A stretch of DNA of 64,000 nucleotides, from the NCBI RefSeq assembly GCF_016406325.1, contig NZ_CP066370.1, forward strand, positions 3,844,001 to 3,908,000. The letters are read 5' to 3'. Each line of letters starts with the position of its first letter. The first letter of the stretch is position 1. Positions 27,035 through 36,032 of the stretch are shown in pieces. This DNA comes from Shewanella putrefaciens (GTDB taxonomy: Bacteria; Pseudomonadota; Gammaproteobacteria; Enterobacterales; Shewanellaceae). A model generated the notes under the pieces. That model was not told the DNA's origin, ran no database searches, and was given only the letters and a program-made list of their open reading frames with translations. Both the position numbers and the translations under genes were made by a program.

Positions 27035-28408
27035 TTAAAAGCTACTTAGCATAGTTTGAAACAGCTGATCCGCAGTGGAAATCACCTTGGCATTGGCCAT
27101 ATAAGACTGCTGATAAATGATCAGATTAATCCCTTCTTCATCGGGATTAACACCGCTGGTACTCGCCCACTGGACTTGTGCATCTTTTTGCAAATCCACA
27201 CTGGTTTTGGCAAATGAAATAGCCTGGCGGGAAGCAGAACCCAATTGGCCGACTTTGCTGGAAAAGGATTCCGCTAAGCTGGTACTACTACCAAGGCTAG
27301 TAAAACTCAGTTCCTTATTGGCCAACTGCACTAAGGCTTTCAAGTTTGTGTTATCTCCTTGGGTGCCATCCTGACCAAAGGCAAGTTTATCAGGTGTAAA
27401 ACCAGCAGTTAGCGATAAACTCCCACCAGGATTATTGGCTTGATACGTAAAGAGATCCTGTGATGGTGTTGCACCATTTAAATCAGTACCAGAAGCGAGA
27501 ATTGAATTGAACTCGGTTGCCAACATCACCGCTAATTCATCAATATAGGCTTGAGAGTCAGCAAGTTGAGTATCACGATAGTTAAGTAATGCCCCTAAAC
27601 TGCCGCCCGCAGTCTCATCGACGTTAAACTGGCTCGCCCCAAATTGAATCGATACTAGATTATTTTTAGGGTTAGCAGGATCAGGTGCGCTGGTCAGTTT
27701 AGCCGCGGTATTTCCAGTCAATAACGGCTCACCTCGGGCCAGCGAGATATTGAGCATACCTTGGCTATCTTCAACGACACGAATATCGATAATAGCGGCT
27801 AAGTCATCAATCGCCGCATCGCGGCCATCCTGCAGTGCAGGTGGAATTGTACCTGTCACACTGGCAGCCTGAATATCTCGATTGAAATTAGCAATAATCG
27901 CAAGTTGTGCGTTTATCTCTTTGACCGATGTCCCCAGTTGCCCATTGATCTGATTACGCTGCGAGTCAATATTATCGTTAATCGCATCCACTCTTTGAGC
28001 GACGGCCTTAGCCTCATTGAGCACACTTTGTCGGTAAGCGATTAAATTAGGCTGCTCCATAGAGGAGTTTAATGCTGCAAATAATTGGTCAAGACCTTTT
28101 GAAATATTATTTCCATCTGCACCAAATACTTGTTCAGCCTGACGCAAATAGCTGCTTTGCACTTTAGAAAAGCCAACGGCACTCGTGGTTTGCCACAATT
28201 GGGCGACCTCGTACTGATCTGAGATCCGCCGAACACCATCCACAAACACACCCGCGCCAGAGCCATATGCGCCGCCACCAACTGAACTTAGCATGACTTG
28301 CTGACGTGAATAACCTGCAACCATAGCATTAGCGACGTTATTTGACGTCGCATTCAATGCCGCCATACTTGCCAGTAAGCCAGACTTACCAATATTCAAC
28401 ATGCTCAT
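27035..28408 (-). CDS. flgK: Flagellar hook-associated protein 1 FlgK
   Basis: The 457-residue HAP1 has the rod-hook family N-terminal signature (ALNATSNNVANAMVAGYSRQ) and the C-terminal INLIIYQQSYMANAKVISTADQLF helix. Together with FlgL it forms the hook-filament junction. Its ATG overlaps the flgJ stop (ATGA). A motif TTTCAG-N15-GTCGCCT inside the 3' end of flgJ, about 75 bases upstream, resembles the promoters of lafA and flgM, which would separate late flgKL from the early flgB-J operon. Confidence 0.94.
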   Translation of the reverse strand: MSMLNIGKSGLLASMAALNATSNNVANAMVAGYSRQQVMLSSVGGGAYGSGAGVFVDGVRRISDQYEVAQLWQTTSAVGFSKVQSSYLRQAEQVFGADGNNISKGLDQLFAALNSSMEQPNLIAYRQSVLNEAKAVAQRVDAINDNIDSQRNQINGQLGTSVKEINAQLAIIANFNRDIQAASVTGTIPPALQDGRDAAIDDLAAIIDIRVVEDSQGMLNISLARGEPLLTGNTAAKLTSAPDPANPKNNLVSIQFGASQFNVDETAGGSLGALLNYRDTQLADSQAYIDELAVMLATEFNSILASGTDLNGATPSQDLFTYQANNPGGSLSLTAGFTPDKLAFGQDGTQGDNTNLKALVQLANKELSFTSLGSSTSLAESFSSKVGQLGSASRQAISFAKTSVDLQKDAQVQWASTSGVNPDEEGINLIIYQQSYMANAKVISTADQLFQTMLSSF

Positions 28409-28812
28409 TTAAAATCCTTCACAATGGGCCGCATTATAAGCGCAGGCTGCATTGCTGTAGTTGTCATCTGTTGAGGATCAAAGGCGACCGGATCTTTCTC
28501 GGACTGAAATGAACGTGATAGCTGCTTAGTCATCACTTCTGCTAATCCCATACCATTGACTTGGCTCAAGCGATTTGCCAACTCCGCATCATGTAAGTCT
28601 TGATAAAGGCCATTATTACTTTTGGCCGTTAAAGGATTATCTTCATCGGCCATCGCGTCGGTGGCGGAACGCATCTGTTTAAGCACTGTTTGCAGGAACT
28701 GGGCTTCAAATTGCTGGCTAACCATCTTTAGCGCGCCCTGCTCACCATTAGCCTTTATCAGCTCATCGGCATTGAGCTTACTTAAGTAACCGTTTGGATT
28801 TTCAACTTTCAT
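28405..28812 (-). CDS. flgJ: Rod-binding protein FlgJ, without muramidase domain
   Basis: The 135 residues cover only the N-terminal rod-scaffold domain of FlgJ (QQFEAQFLQTVLKQMR and GLYQDLHDAELANRL). The C-terminal glucosaminidase domain, present in FlgJ of about 310 residues in Salmonella, is absent, so wall cleavage for rod passage must come from another enzyme. Single-domain FlgJ proteins are common, so this is not damage. Start and stop overlap flgI (TAATG) and flgK (ATGA). Confidence 0.9.
   Translation of the reverse strand: MKVENPNGYLSKLNADELIKANGEQGALKMVSQQFEAQFLQTVLKQMRSATDAMADEDNPLTAKSNNGLYQDLHDAELANRLSQVNGMGLAEVMTKQLSRSFQSEKDPVAFDPQQMTTTAMQPALIMRPIVKDFK
28483..28509 (-). promoter_or_regulatory. 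Lateral late-promoter-like motif ahead of flgK
   Basis: Minus strand TTTCAG (28509-28504), exactly 15 bases, GTCGCC (28488-28483) then TTT. One mismatch to the -35-like box shared by lafA and flgM. It lies within flgJ, about 75 bases before the flgK start. Confidence 0.55.
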
Positions 28813-29930
28813 TAGATCACCACCAAATCAGCTTCTAAGGAACCCGCTTCGGATAAGGCTTCCAGGATAGCCATCAAATCCATTGGAGTAGCACCTAAAC
28901 TATTAACTGCTCTCACAATCTCCTCGATTGACGTGCCCTCTGGCCACACAAACATCCGTTTATTACCTTGCTCAACCAGCACTTGGCTATCGTTAGTGAC
29001 GACGGTTTCTCCCGCTGCATTGCCAAGATAAGCGCCATTAGGTTGGCTGACATTTTGGCGCTCGACAATCGTCACTGTTAAATTGCCATGGCTTACGGCG
29101 GCTTTTCTTGCAACTACATCGCCCCCCATCACCACAGTACCAGTACGACTGTTAAACACGATCCGGGGTGAACGTCGGCCTTGGTCAATCTTAAGTTCTT
29201 CAAGCATGGACATAAATGTCACACGCTCTCGATTCGATTTAGGTGCATGTATCAATACCTTGGCATGATCTTGTGCACGCGCCACATCGGGACCAAAGAG
29301 TTCATTCACTGCGCGCTCAATATTTCGAGCCGTTTTAAAATTGGGATCTTTCAGATTTAAAATAATGTCTTCATTATCACTAAAGTTACTTTTGATGGGC
29401 GCCTCAAGTAAGGCGCCATTGGGAATGGTGCCAACCGTTGGGACATTGACAGTCACAGATGACCCATTACGACCCGCGGCAGAAATACCACCGACAACGA
29501 GGTTCCCCTGTGCCACCGCATAAATTTCGCCATCGACAGCACGTAGTGGCGTCATTAATAAAGTCCCCCCTTGGAGGCTCTTCGCATCACCAAGGGATGA
29601 AACGGTCACATCCAAGGACTGACCAGGGCTCGCTAGGGAGGTAATAGTGGCATGCACAGCAACAGCGGCAACGTTCTTTAATTTAGGATCGGTTTTATCA
29701 TCAATTTGTACGCCAAATTGTTTAAGCATATTAACAACAGATTGACTGGTAAATTTGACTTGAGAGCGATCACCCGTGCCACTTAAGCCAACAACTAAAC
29801 CGTAGCCTACCAGTTGGTTATCACGTAGCCCTTGTACATCAACAATATCCATCAAATAACGACTTTGACTTTGCTCTTGAGCCTGTAATGTTCCACTAAC
29901 CAAAAGTAGCAATAATAAACAACGTAGCAT
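28812..29930 (-). CDS. flgI: Flagellar P-ring protein FlgI
   Basis: The 372-residue protein has a Sec signal peptide ([17 protein letters not shown], cleaved near residue 18) and forms the P ring around the rod in the peptidoglycan layer. Family segments: [30 protein letters not shown] and the C-terminal LVVI end. It is exported to the periplasm and assembled with help of FlgA. Follows flgH by 15 bases. Confidence 0.95.
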   Translation of the reverse strand: MLRCLLLLLLVSGTLQAQEQSQSRYLMDIVDVQGLRDNQLVGYGLVVGLSGTGDRSQVKFTSQSVVNMLKQFGVQIDDKTDPKLKNVAAVAVHATITSLASPGQSLDVTVSSLGDAKSLQGGTLLMTPLRAVDGEIYAVAQGNLVVGGISAAGRNGSSVTVNVPTVGTIPNGALLEAPIKSNFSDNEDIILNLKDPNFKTARNIERAVNELFGPDVARAQDHAKVLIHAPKSNRERVTFMSMLEELKIDQGRRSPRIVFNSRTGTVVMGGDVVARKAAVSHGNLTVTIVERQNVSQPNGAYLGNAAGETVVTNDSQVLVEQGNKRMFVWPEGTSIEEIVRAVNSLGATPMDLMAILEALSEAGSLEADLVVI

Positions 29931-29945
29931 TACAAAAATCCTTGG

Positions 29946-30608
29946 TTAAAGCGGGAACCATGGGCTATTAAAGTAGCGAGAAGCCCACCCCATAGCATTA
30001 CTGTCGGCAATAGCGCCTTGACCACCATAAATAATTCTGGCATCGGCAATACGCTGCGATGATATGGTGTTGTTATTGCCAATATCATCGGTACGTATGA
30101 TGCCAAGCAGGCGTAAATATTCATCGCCTTGATTTAATCGCAGCCATTTTTCACCACGGATCAACAAGGTGCCATTAGGCAAAACCTTAGAGACGGTAAC
30201 GGTAATCGAACCTGATAATTGGTTTTGCTGTGTACTGGAACCTGCGCCATTAAACCCTCGAGAAAAGGAGGTTTTACCATCCGCATCGGCGGTTTTTTCG
30301 CCGACATTTCCCTTAAGTCCCATGCCAATATCTTGTTCTTTATTCGTTTTGGTATCCGCTTTTTTACTCGAATAAGTTTTTTCATCTAACGCAACAGTTA
30401 AAATATCGCCCTCACGGAAAGCACGTTTATCCTTAAATAGCGTCAACATGTAGCCGGGACGATAAAGACTGCCATCTTTTGCATCTGGCAAGCTGTAGTC
30501 AATTTCTGGTGGAGCCCACTCTTTGGTTCCAGGTTTGGTTTCCTGATCTGGAATATGTGACATACAACCCGACAGCAGTGCAAAACATAAAAGCCATAAC
30601 CAGTGCAT
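29946..30608 (-). CDS. flgH: Flagellar L-ring lipoprotein FlgH
   Basis: The 220-residue outer-membrane lipoprotein has a lipobox LLSGC with the modified cysteine at residue 15. The FlgH pattern AFREGDILTVALDEKTYSSKKA and later GTLLIRGEKWLRLN are clear. The ATG at 30608 is chosen because GGAGG lies 5 bases before it and the signal peptide then starts correctly; a longer upstream frame would overlap flgG. Forms the L ring in the outer membrane. Confidence 0.94.
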   Translation of the reverse strand: MHWLWLLCFALLSGCMSHIPDQETKPGTKEWAPPEIDYSLPDAKDGSLYRPGYMLTLFKDKRAFREGDILTVALDEKTYSSKKADTKTNKEQDIGMGLKGNVGEKTADADGKTSFSRGFNGAGSSTQQNQLSGSITVTVSKVLPNGTLLIRGEKWLRLNQGDEYLRLLGIIRTDDIGNNNTISSQRIADARIIYGGQGAIADSNAMGWASRYFNSPWFPL

Positions 30609-30618
30609 TACCGCCTCC

Positions 30619-31404
30619 CTAAACCGATTGATTGAGGAATTTGAGCATATCGTCTGAGGCTGAAACGACCTTGGCATTCATCTCATATGCTCTTTGGGTA
30701 GAAATCATTTCAACCATTTCTTCCACTACATTGACGTTTGCGCCCTCTAGTGCGCCCTGTCTTAAAGCACCTAAAGCTTGATCACCAGCGACACCTTCAA
30801 CAGCCACACCCGATGCAGCAGTTTCACGGTAAAGGTTGTCACCACGTGCCTCTAATCCTGCTGGATTGGTAAAATTAACCAGTGTGATTTGACCTAAATC
30901 TTGTGGCTCAGCTTCGCCAGCCATTTGTGCAGTAACAACACCATCACTGGCAATCGTGACAGTTAACGCATCTTCAGGGATCACAATATTAGGCACTAAG
31001 GGTAGCCCTTGCGACGTGACCATCATGCCTTCACTGCTGCGATAAAACTGACCATCACGGGTATAAGCAAGATCGCCATTAGGTTCTTCAACTTGAAAAA
31101 AACCATGGCCTTGAATCGCCAAATCCAGTTGCTGACTGGTATTTTGCATATCCCCTGTCGTGAATATCTTTTGGGTACCCACGACCCTTGTACCAGCTCC
31201 GAGTTGTAATCCAGAGGGGAGGTTATTTAATGCATCGACCTGACCGCCCGGCTGACGCTGGACTTGATAAAAAAGATCATTAAAGGCGACACGATCACGC
31301 TTAAAGCCTGTGGTATTCACGTTTGCCAAGTTGTTGGCAATGGCGGTCATTTTCGTATCTTGTGCTGTTAGGCCAGTTTTACTTACCCATAACGCTGATT
31401 GCAT
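30619..31404 (-). CDS. flgG: Distal rod protein FlgG
   Basis: The 261-residue distal rod subunit has the N-terminal rod signature (MTAIANNLANVNTTGFKRD) and C-terminal NVVEEMVEMISTQRAYEMNAKVV. The central GFFQV segment is the common rod/hook D1 fold. Eleven bases separate it from flgF. Length equals that of E. coli FlgG (260). Confidence 0.96.
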   Translation of the reverse strand: MQSALWVSKTGLTAQDTKMTAIANNLANVNTTGFKRDRVAFNDLFYQVQRQPGGQVDALNNLPSGLQLGAGTRVVGTQKIFTTGDMQNTSQQLDLAIQGHGFFQVEEPNGDLAYTRDGQFYRSSEGMMVTSQGLPLVPNIVIPEDALTVTIASDGVVTAQMAGEAEPQDLGQITLVNFTNPAGLEARGDNLYRETAASGVAVEGVAGDQALGALRQGALEGANVNVVEEMVEMISTQRAYEMNAKVVSASDDMLKFLNQSV

Positions 31405-31415
31405 ACCACTAATCC

Positions 31416-32150
31416 TTAAACATTACCCAGCAAACGATTACCAGCCTCAGCTAGTTTTTCGGCACTTTTCATTAACTTAACCTGAATTTCAAACTGACGG
31501 CTCAGATCCATCGACGCAATAAGCTCCGACACGGCCTGCACGTTACTCGATTCAAGGAATCCACTATCGACCAGTACGCCATCATCCTGCGCCATCAACT
31601 GACCATCTCGGCCGTAAAGCAAACCATCTTGGCCTTTTTGCATTAAAGCTAAATCGGGATTGACTAGTTTTAATCGACCAACTTCTTCAATGATCCCACC
31701 TTCTGAAGGCAACACACTGACGGTACCATCTTCACCGATGAACAGATCTTTATGCTCAGGGAGTACGATAGGGCCATCGTTTCCTAATACTGGCCGGCCA
31801 TCAATGGTTAACTCTCCCTCGGCATTAGCAATCAAAGCCCCTGAACGGGTATAAGCCTCGCCCCCCTCGACGGCAACCGTAAATAATCCACGGTCCCGAA
31901 TCGCCAAATCCAAGGTTCGACCTGTAGGGTTGATCACCCCACTTTGGTGGCTAAAACCACTGTTTTCGGTCTGCGCCATTACCCGCGTATTTAAGCTATT
32001 ACCTTGAGCAGCCAAAGCAACCGCATTCACCCGCTCTAGATCGGCTTTAAACCCTGCGGTTTCAGCGTTAGCCAAGTTATTCGCACGAATACTTTGCGCT
32101 TCAAGAATACGAACTGCACCGCTCGCCGCGGTATAAAGCATCTTCTCCAT
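31416..32150 (-). CDS. flgF: Proximal rod protein FlgF
   Basis: The 244-residue proximal rod protein has AQSIRANNLANAETAGFKAD near the N-terminus and SELIASMDLSRQFEIQVKL at the C-terminus. A GLFTV segment replaces the GFFxV of FlgG. It lies 14 bases after flgE and 11 before flgG, in the standard flgBCDEFG order. Confidence 0.94.
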   Translation of the reverse strand: MEKMLYTAASGAVRILEAQSIRANNLANAETAGFKADLERVNAVALAAQGNSLNTRVMAQTENSGFSHQSGVINPTGRTLDLAIRDRGLFTVAVEGGEAYTRSGALIANAEGELTIDGRPVLGNDGPIVLPEHKDLFIGEDGTVSVLPSEGGIIEEVGRLKLVNPDLALMQKGQDGLLYGRDGQLMAQDDGVLVDSGFLESSNVQAVSELIASMDLSRQFEIQVKLMKSAEKLAEAGNRLLGNV

Positions 32151-32164
32151 GTTAGCGTCTCGTA

Positions 32165-33352
32165 TTAAATGGCATTAAGTAACGCTTGCTGCATTGTCGA
32201 GTTAACATCAAGCACTTTAGCGTTGGACTGATAATTACGCTGTGCCGACATAAGGTTAACCATTTCAGCAGTCGTATCGACATTCGAGCCCTCTAAATAC
32301 CCGCCAGTTACGGTTCCCATAGTGCCCGTTGATGGCGCGCCAGTAATCGCTTGTCCCGCCGTATTAGTCGCGACCCAAGCATTGTTACTCACTGCGGACA
32401 AACCATTTGGATTGCTGAAGTTAGCAAGGATGACTTGTCCCTGTAACTGCTCTTGGCCGTTGGTATAAGTGCCATACAGCATACCGTTATCATCTAAGCG
32501 CACCCCTTTCAATTCACCCGAGGTATAACCGTCTTGAGATAAGCTGGAGTTGTTGTATTTGGCGGCATACTGAGTGCTTTTATCGAAATTAATTTCAAAC
32601 TGGAGGTTGGATGCGCCGTTAGGTAAGGTAAGATCGAAGGCTTGTTTGGTCGTTGCTGGGTCTAAAACACCTTTAGCATCAAATGTTAATGTCGTTTGTT
32701 CGGTGAGTTGAACGCCATCCAGAGTATAATTAACAGTCCATTCATTCGGTGCAGTTTTGACATAATACTGAGTCACAACATGCTCTGCACCCAAGGAATC
32801 ATAAACGCTAGTCGTTCCAATTGAGTGATAGCTATTGATATCTTTAGGATCAAAAGCAACGGCTATAGGGTCTACTCTGGCATCTAAATTGGAAACAAGG
32901 CCAACTTGAGTTGTCGCTTTTGCTGCAAGTGATGCGGTTTGTACCTGTAAATCACCCACATTACCTTGCTGGATTTTTCCAGTGGCATTCACAGAATATC
33001 CCTGCAAACGACTGCCTACGGGGTCGGTAATGAAGCCTTGGCTATCCTTATGGAACATCCCCGCTCTAGCATACATAGCGCCGCCATCGGTGCCCTTAAG
33101 CACAAAGAAGCCTTCTCCTTGAATGCCCATATCAAGTTGACGGCCTGTGTACGTTAAGCTGCCACCCTTAGAGAAGTTCTGCGTCGTGGACATCACACTA
33201 ACACCACCCGCTTGGCCACCGTTATAGATAGATGCAAACTCGCTGCGTCCACCACGGAAACCATTGGTTGATGCGTTGGCGATGTTATTACTGATGGTAT
33301 TGAGGTCTTGGGTCGTCGCCTGTAATCCACTTAAAGCTATGTTAAATGACAT
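32165..33352 (-). CDS. flgE: Flagellar hook protein FlgE
   Basis: The 395-residue hook subunit has N-terminal LNTISNNIANASTNGFRGG and C-terminal TTAEMVNLMSAQRNYQSNAKVLDV. The D1/D2 region is somewhat shorter than in many polar FlgE proteins. It makes the flexible hook of the lateral flagellum. Follows flgD by 21 bases. Confidence 0.95.
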   Translation of the reverse strand: MSFNIALSGLQATTQDLNTISNNIANASTNGFRGGRSEFASIYNGGQAGGVSVMSTTQNFSKGGSLTYTGRQLDMGIQGEGFFVLKGTDGGAMYARAGMFHKDSQGFITDPVGSRLQGYSVNATGKIQQGNVGDLQVQTASLAAKATTQVGLVSNLDARVDPIAVAFDPKDINSYHSIGTTSVYDSLGAEHVVTQYYVKTAPNEWTVNYTLDGVQLTEQTTLTFDAKGVLDPATTKQAFDLTLPNGASNLQFEINFDKSTQYAAKYNNSSLSQDGYTSGELKGVRLDDNGMLYGTYTNGQEQLQGQVILANFSNPNGLSAVSNNAWVATNTAGQAITGAPSTGTMGTVTGGYLEGSNVDTTAEMVNLMSAQRNYQSNAKVLDVNSTMQQALLNAI

Positions 33353-33373
33353 CTTAATTTCCTATAAAATGAG

Positions 33374-34036
33374 TTACGAAACTTCAGAAATATTGAGAAC
33401 TGAAATCACACCGACACCATGGCCCATTTCAGCCATCATCATGCCCGATGCACTGGAAAAATGGATTCGCTCTATCGGTGCTTTTATATACGTAGGCGCG
33501 ACTAAACTATTTTCACCCAGTGTCGCCTTCGCTTTGATTTCATATTGGCCTTTTTCTAATCCCAGCTCATCTGGATCGATAGCAAAACGAATATCACCGA
33601 CAGCTTGCGCACCTAATTGCATAGTATGGACAACTTGCCCTTCGGAATTCACAATCTCGATATCGAGTGCTTCAACCGCATTCTCCAAATACACTTTTCC
33701 CTCAACCGTTTCACCATCGAGCTTAAATTCAGACACAGGCACCATGGCATTCTTGCCGATCAAAGACGCCGATTGCACAATGCCTAAATTTTCCATCATG
33801 ATCATTTGGTTGGATTGATTCTTCCGCATCCCTTCTAAACTTTCGACCTGCGAAAACTGCGCTAGCTGAGAGATATATTCAGCACTGTTAAGCGGTTTGG
33901 TCGGGTCTTGGTTTTTAATCTGCGCAATCATTAATGTCATAAATTCATTTTTTAATGATGCTGCATCATTCCCCGGTGCCGCCAATGCGCCAGCAGGATT
34001 CTGGACTGGGTTATTTGTTGCGCTAGCCACTTCCAT
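33374..34036 (-). CDS. flgD: Hook assembly cap protein FlgD
   Basis: The 220-residue protein has the N-terminal FlgD segment (FMTLMIAQIKNQDPTKP) required for export and capping, and the C-terminal FlgD Ig and Tudor-like domain. It caps the growing hook and is later replaced by FlgK. One base separates it from flgC. Confidence 0.94.
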   Translation of the reverse strand: MEVASATNNPVQNPAGALAAPGNDAASLKNEFMTLMIAQIKNQDPTKPLNSAEYISQLAQFSQVESLEGMRKNQSNQMIMMENLGIVQSASLIGKNAMVPVSEFKLDGETVEGKVYLENAVEALDIEIVNSEGQVVHTMQLGAQAVGDIRFAIDPDELGLEKGQYEIKAKATLGENSLVAPTYIKAPIERIHFSSASGMMMAEMGHGVGVISVLNISEVS

Positions 34037-34037
34037 G

Positions 34038-34454
34038 CTATTTATTTCCTAGTTGCAATAAGCCCTGCTGCATAGAGCGAGCACGATTCATCACTTCTAC
34101 ACTGGTCTCAAATGAACGGCTCGCTGCCATCATGTCAGCCATTTCTTCAATGGTGTTTACGTTAGAATAAGCGACATAACCTTGTTCATCGGCAAAGGGA
34201 TGATTCGGCTCATAACGCATATCTAATGGCGCATCCGCCTGCACTATATCGCTCACCTCAATCGACGCTCCGATAGCCCCTTGTTGAGTTGAATCGTAAA
34301 TAGTGGCAAATACCGGCTTTAAGGCACGATAGGCTGACTCAGGAGTTTCTGCAGCGGCCCCCGCATTAGCGAGGTTACTCGCCACCGTATTTAGACGTAT
34401 GGTCTGGGCATTCATGCCAGCACCCGCTATCTGATAAATATCACCAAATGACAT
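34038..34454 (-). CDS. flgC: Proximal rod protein FlgC
   Basis: The 138-residue rod protein has the family segments MNAQTIRLNTVASNLANAG and VNTIEEMADMMAASRSFETSVEV. Eight bases downstream of flgB. It links the export-gate and MS-ring side of the rod to FlgF/FlgG. Confidence 0.95.
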   Translation of the reverse strand: MSFGDIYQIAGAGMNAQTIRLNTVASNLANAGAAAETPESAYRALKPVFATIYDSTQQGAIGASIEVSDIVQADAPLDMRYEPNHPFADEQGYVAYSNVNTIEEMADMMAASRSFETSVEVMNRARSMQQGLLQLGNK

Positions 34455-34462
34455 ATAGGCTC

Positions 34463-34813
34463 CTAACGACCTTCAATGGCAGATTTTAGACCTGCTATTT
34501 TCATGTTCAAAAAAGTCAAACTCGTTTGATAATCCATCGCATTCTGTGAATATCTCGCCTGTTCTTTACCGAGTTCCACGGTATTATCATCGGCGGAGTT
34601 TTGATAAGGCATGCGATAAGCAAGACTGTACTGTTGATTCATTTGCATGCCAGCTTCAACCTGCTTCATGGCTGCCTTGAAATCTAAATCTCTTGCTTTA
34701 TACCCTGGAGTTTCGGCATTGATTAAATTGCTCGCTAATACCTTGCTTCTCTCCACTCTAAAATCGAGTGTCTGAGGATGTATTCCTAATGCTTTATCAA
34801 GGTTGATAGCCAT
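34463..34813 (-). CDS. flgB: Proximal rod protein FlgB, first gene of lateral flg operon
   Basis: The 116-residue proximal rod protein has RSKVLASNLINAETPGYKARD near the N-terminus. It starts the flgBCDEFGHIJ(KL) transcript. A sigma-54-like promoter lies at 34864-34879 on the same strand, 51 to 66 bases upstream, consistent with LafK control. Confidence 0.94.
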   Translation of the reverse strand: MAINLDKALGIHPQTLDFRVERSKVLASNLINAETPGYKARDLDFKAAMKQVEAGMQMNQQYSLAYRMPYQNSADDNTVELGKEQARYSQNAMDYQTSLTFLNMKIAGLKSAIEGR

Positions 34814-34863
34814 CTAAACTCCTAGTACTGTATGCCTAAATTAATATCGATGGCCAAGCAGCT

Positions 34864-34879
34864 TACAATTAGCATGCCA
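34864..34879 (-). promoter_or_regulatory. Sigma-54-like promoter of flgB operon
   Basis: Minus strand TGGCAT-N5-TTGTA compared with the consensus TGGCAC-N5-TTGCA; spacing is exact and two bases differ, one of them in the -12 GC. It would give a leader of about 39 bases to flgB. Confidence 0.48.
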
Positions 34880-34910
34880 ATATACTTATCAATATAAAAC
34901 AGTTGGTTAC

Positions 34911-35648
34911 ATGAACGCGTTACGAATAGACGGAAAGTCTTTTTCCCTCATTTTGTTATTGAGCCTATTACTACTTCCGCTCAATGTGCAGGCGAAAGGG
35001 AAGCTTTCTGCAACTGAGCAAATATCTCAGCAAATGACAAATGCCGTGTCAGCCGAAATTGCACGCTGGCAAGAGTCGCAGGAGATCAAAAAGATCAGTA
35101 AAAAAATCTCACTACACATTCCATCGAGTACGGCAAAATTAAAAACGTGTAGTACAGCGCTGAATATTGAAGCTGCCAAAGGACTCCCTTTTGGTCGGCT
35201 CCAGCGCAAAGTCAGTTGCAGTTCTGAAGGTTGGTCACTGTATGTTCGCGCTAAGGTTGATCTCAGTGCTTACATTCCTGTCACGAGTAAAACCCTCGAA
35301 CGGGATGAGGTTGTCACAGCAGAAAATTTACAATGGAAAATGCTGCAATTAACGGCATCAGATCAAGATATCATTACCGATGAAAAGCATATTTTAGGTC
35401 AGGCTGTAGCTAGAAAAATAAGGAAAAACAAACCAATAAGAACGAATAACCTAAGCGCGCCATGGCTTGTGAGCATCGGAGAGGAAGTGATTATCGAGGC
35501 AGCCAGTGCCACCTTTTATGCCAATATGCTAGGGGTCGCGATGGATGCAGGTAAGCAGGGAGATGCCATTCGAGTGAGAAATACAAGTTCAGGCAAAATC
35601 ATTACCGCTTACCCAGTTGCAAAAGGCAGAGTGCAAACCCGCTTTTAG
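34911..35648 (+). CDS. flgA: Flagellar P-ring assembly chaperone FlgA
   Basis: The 245-residue periplasmic protein has a signal peptide (hydrophobic LILLLSLLLLPLNVQA, cleavage near residue 28) and a C-terminal SAF domain with LERDEVVTAENLQW and AVARKIRKNKPIRTNNL. It helps FlgI form the P ring. Divergent from flgB over a 97-base spacer and followed by flgM after 99 bases. Confidence 0.92.
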   Translation: MNALRIDGKSFSLILLLSLLLLPLNVQAKGKLSATEQISQQMTNAVSAEIARWQESQEIKKISKKISLHIPSSTAKLKTCSTALNIEAAKGLPFGRLQRKVSCSSEGWSLYVRAKVDLSAYIPVTSKTLERDEVVTAENLQWKMLQLTASDQDIITDEKHILGQAVARKIRKNKPIRTNNLSAPWLVSIGEEVIIEAASATFYANMLGVAMDAGKQGDAIRVRNTSSGKIITAYPVAKGRVQTRF

Positions 35649-35682
35649 GCTGTAGACCGGATCTAAATAAATCAAAATTTTA

Positions 35683-35711
35683 TTTTAGAAAAACACCATT
35701 AGGGTCGCCTA
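35683..35711 (+). promoter_or_regulatory. Lateral sigma-28-like promoter of flgM
   Basis: TTTTAG (35683-35688), exactly 15 bases, GTCGCCTATA (from 35704). It matches the flagellin promoter boxes and lies about 37 bases upstream of the flgM ATG. FlgM made from a LafS promoter is the usual feedback in sigma-28 systems. Confidence 0.72.
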
Positions 35712-35747
35712 TATCTAGTATCAGACCATTTATGACGATGAACATCT

Positions 35748-36032
35748 ATGGAAATTAATAAAATTAACAGTGCGTTAAGCACTGATTTCAACACAAGTAA
35801 AAGCGTTAATACGCCAAAAAAGCCTGTTGCATCAGAAAATTTACCAGCATCTGCGAAGCAAGATATTAGTGATGACTGGCAATTACTGGAACAAACCCAT
35901 AAAGAGTTACACACTATCTCTGATGTTGATACGGATAAAGTCGCAGCCATTCGTCAAGCATTAAGTAACGGTAGCTTTGAACTGAGCTTAGATAAAATTG
36001 CAGAAAAGATACTGATACAACATGGAAAATAG
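35748..36032 (+). CDS. flgM: Anti-sigma-28 factor FlgM
   Basis: The 94-residue FlgM has a disordered, Ser- and Lys-rich N-terminal half and the C-terminal sigma-binding helices (DTDKVAAIRQALSNGSFELSLDKIAEKIL). It holds LafS inactive until the hook is complete, then is exported. Overlaps flgN by 11 bases. Its own late-type promoter lies upstream; flgA read-through is also possible. Confidence 0.92.
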   Translation: MEINKINSALSTDFNTSKSVNTPKKPVASENLPASAKQDISDDWQLLEQTHKELHTISDVDTDKVAAIRQALSNGSFELSLDKIAEKILIQHGK

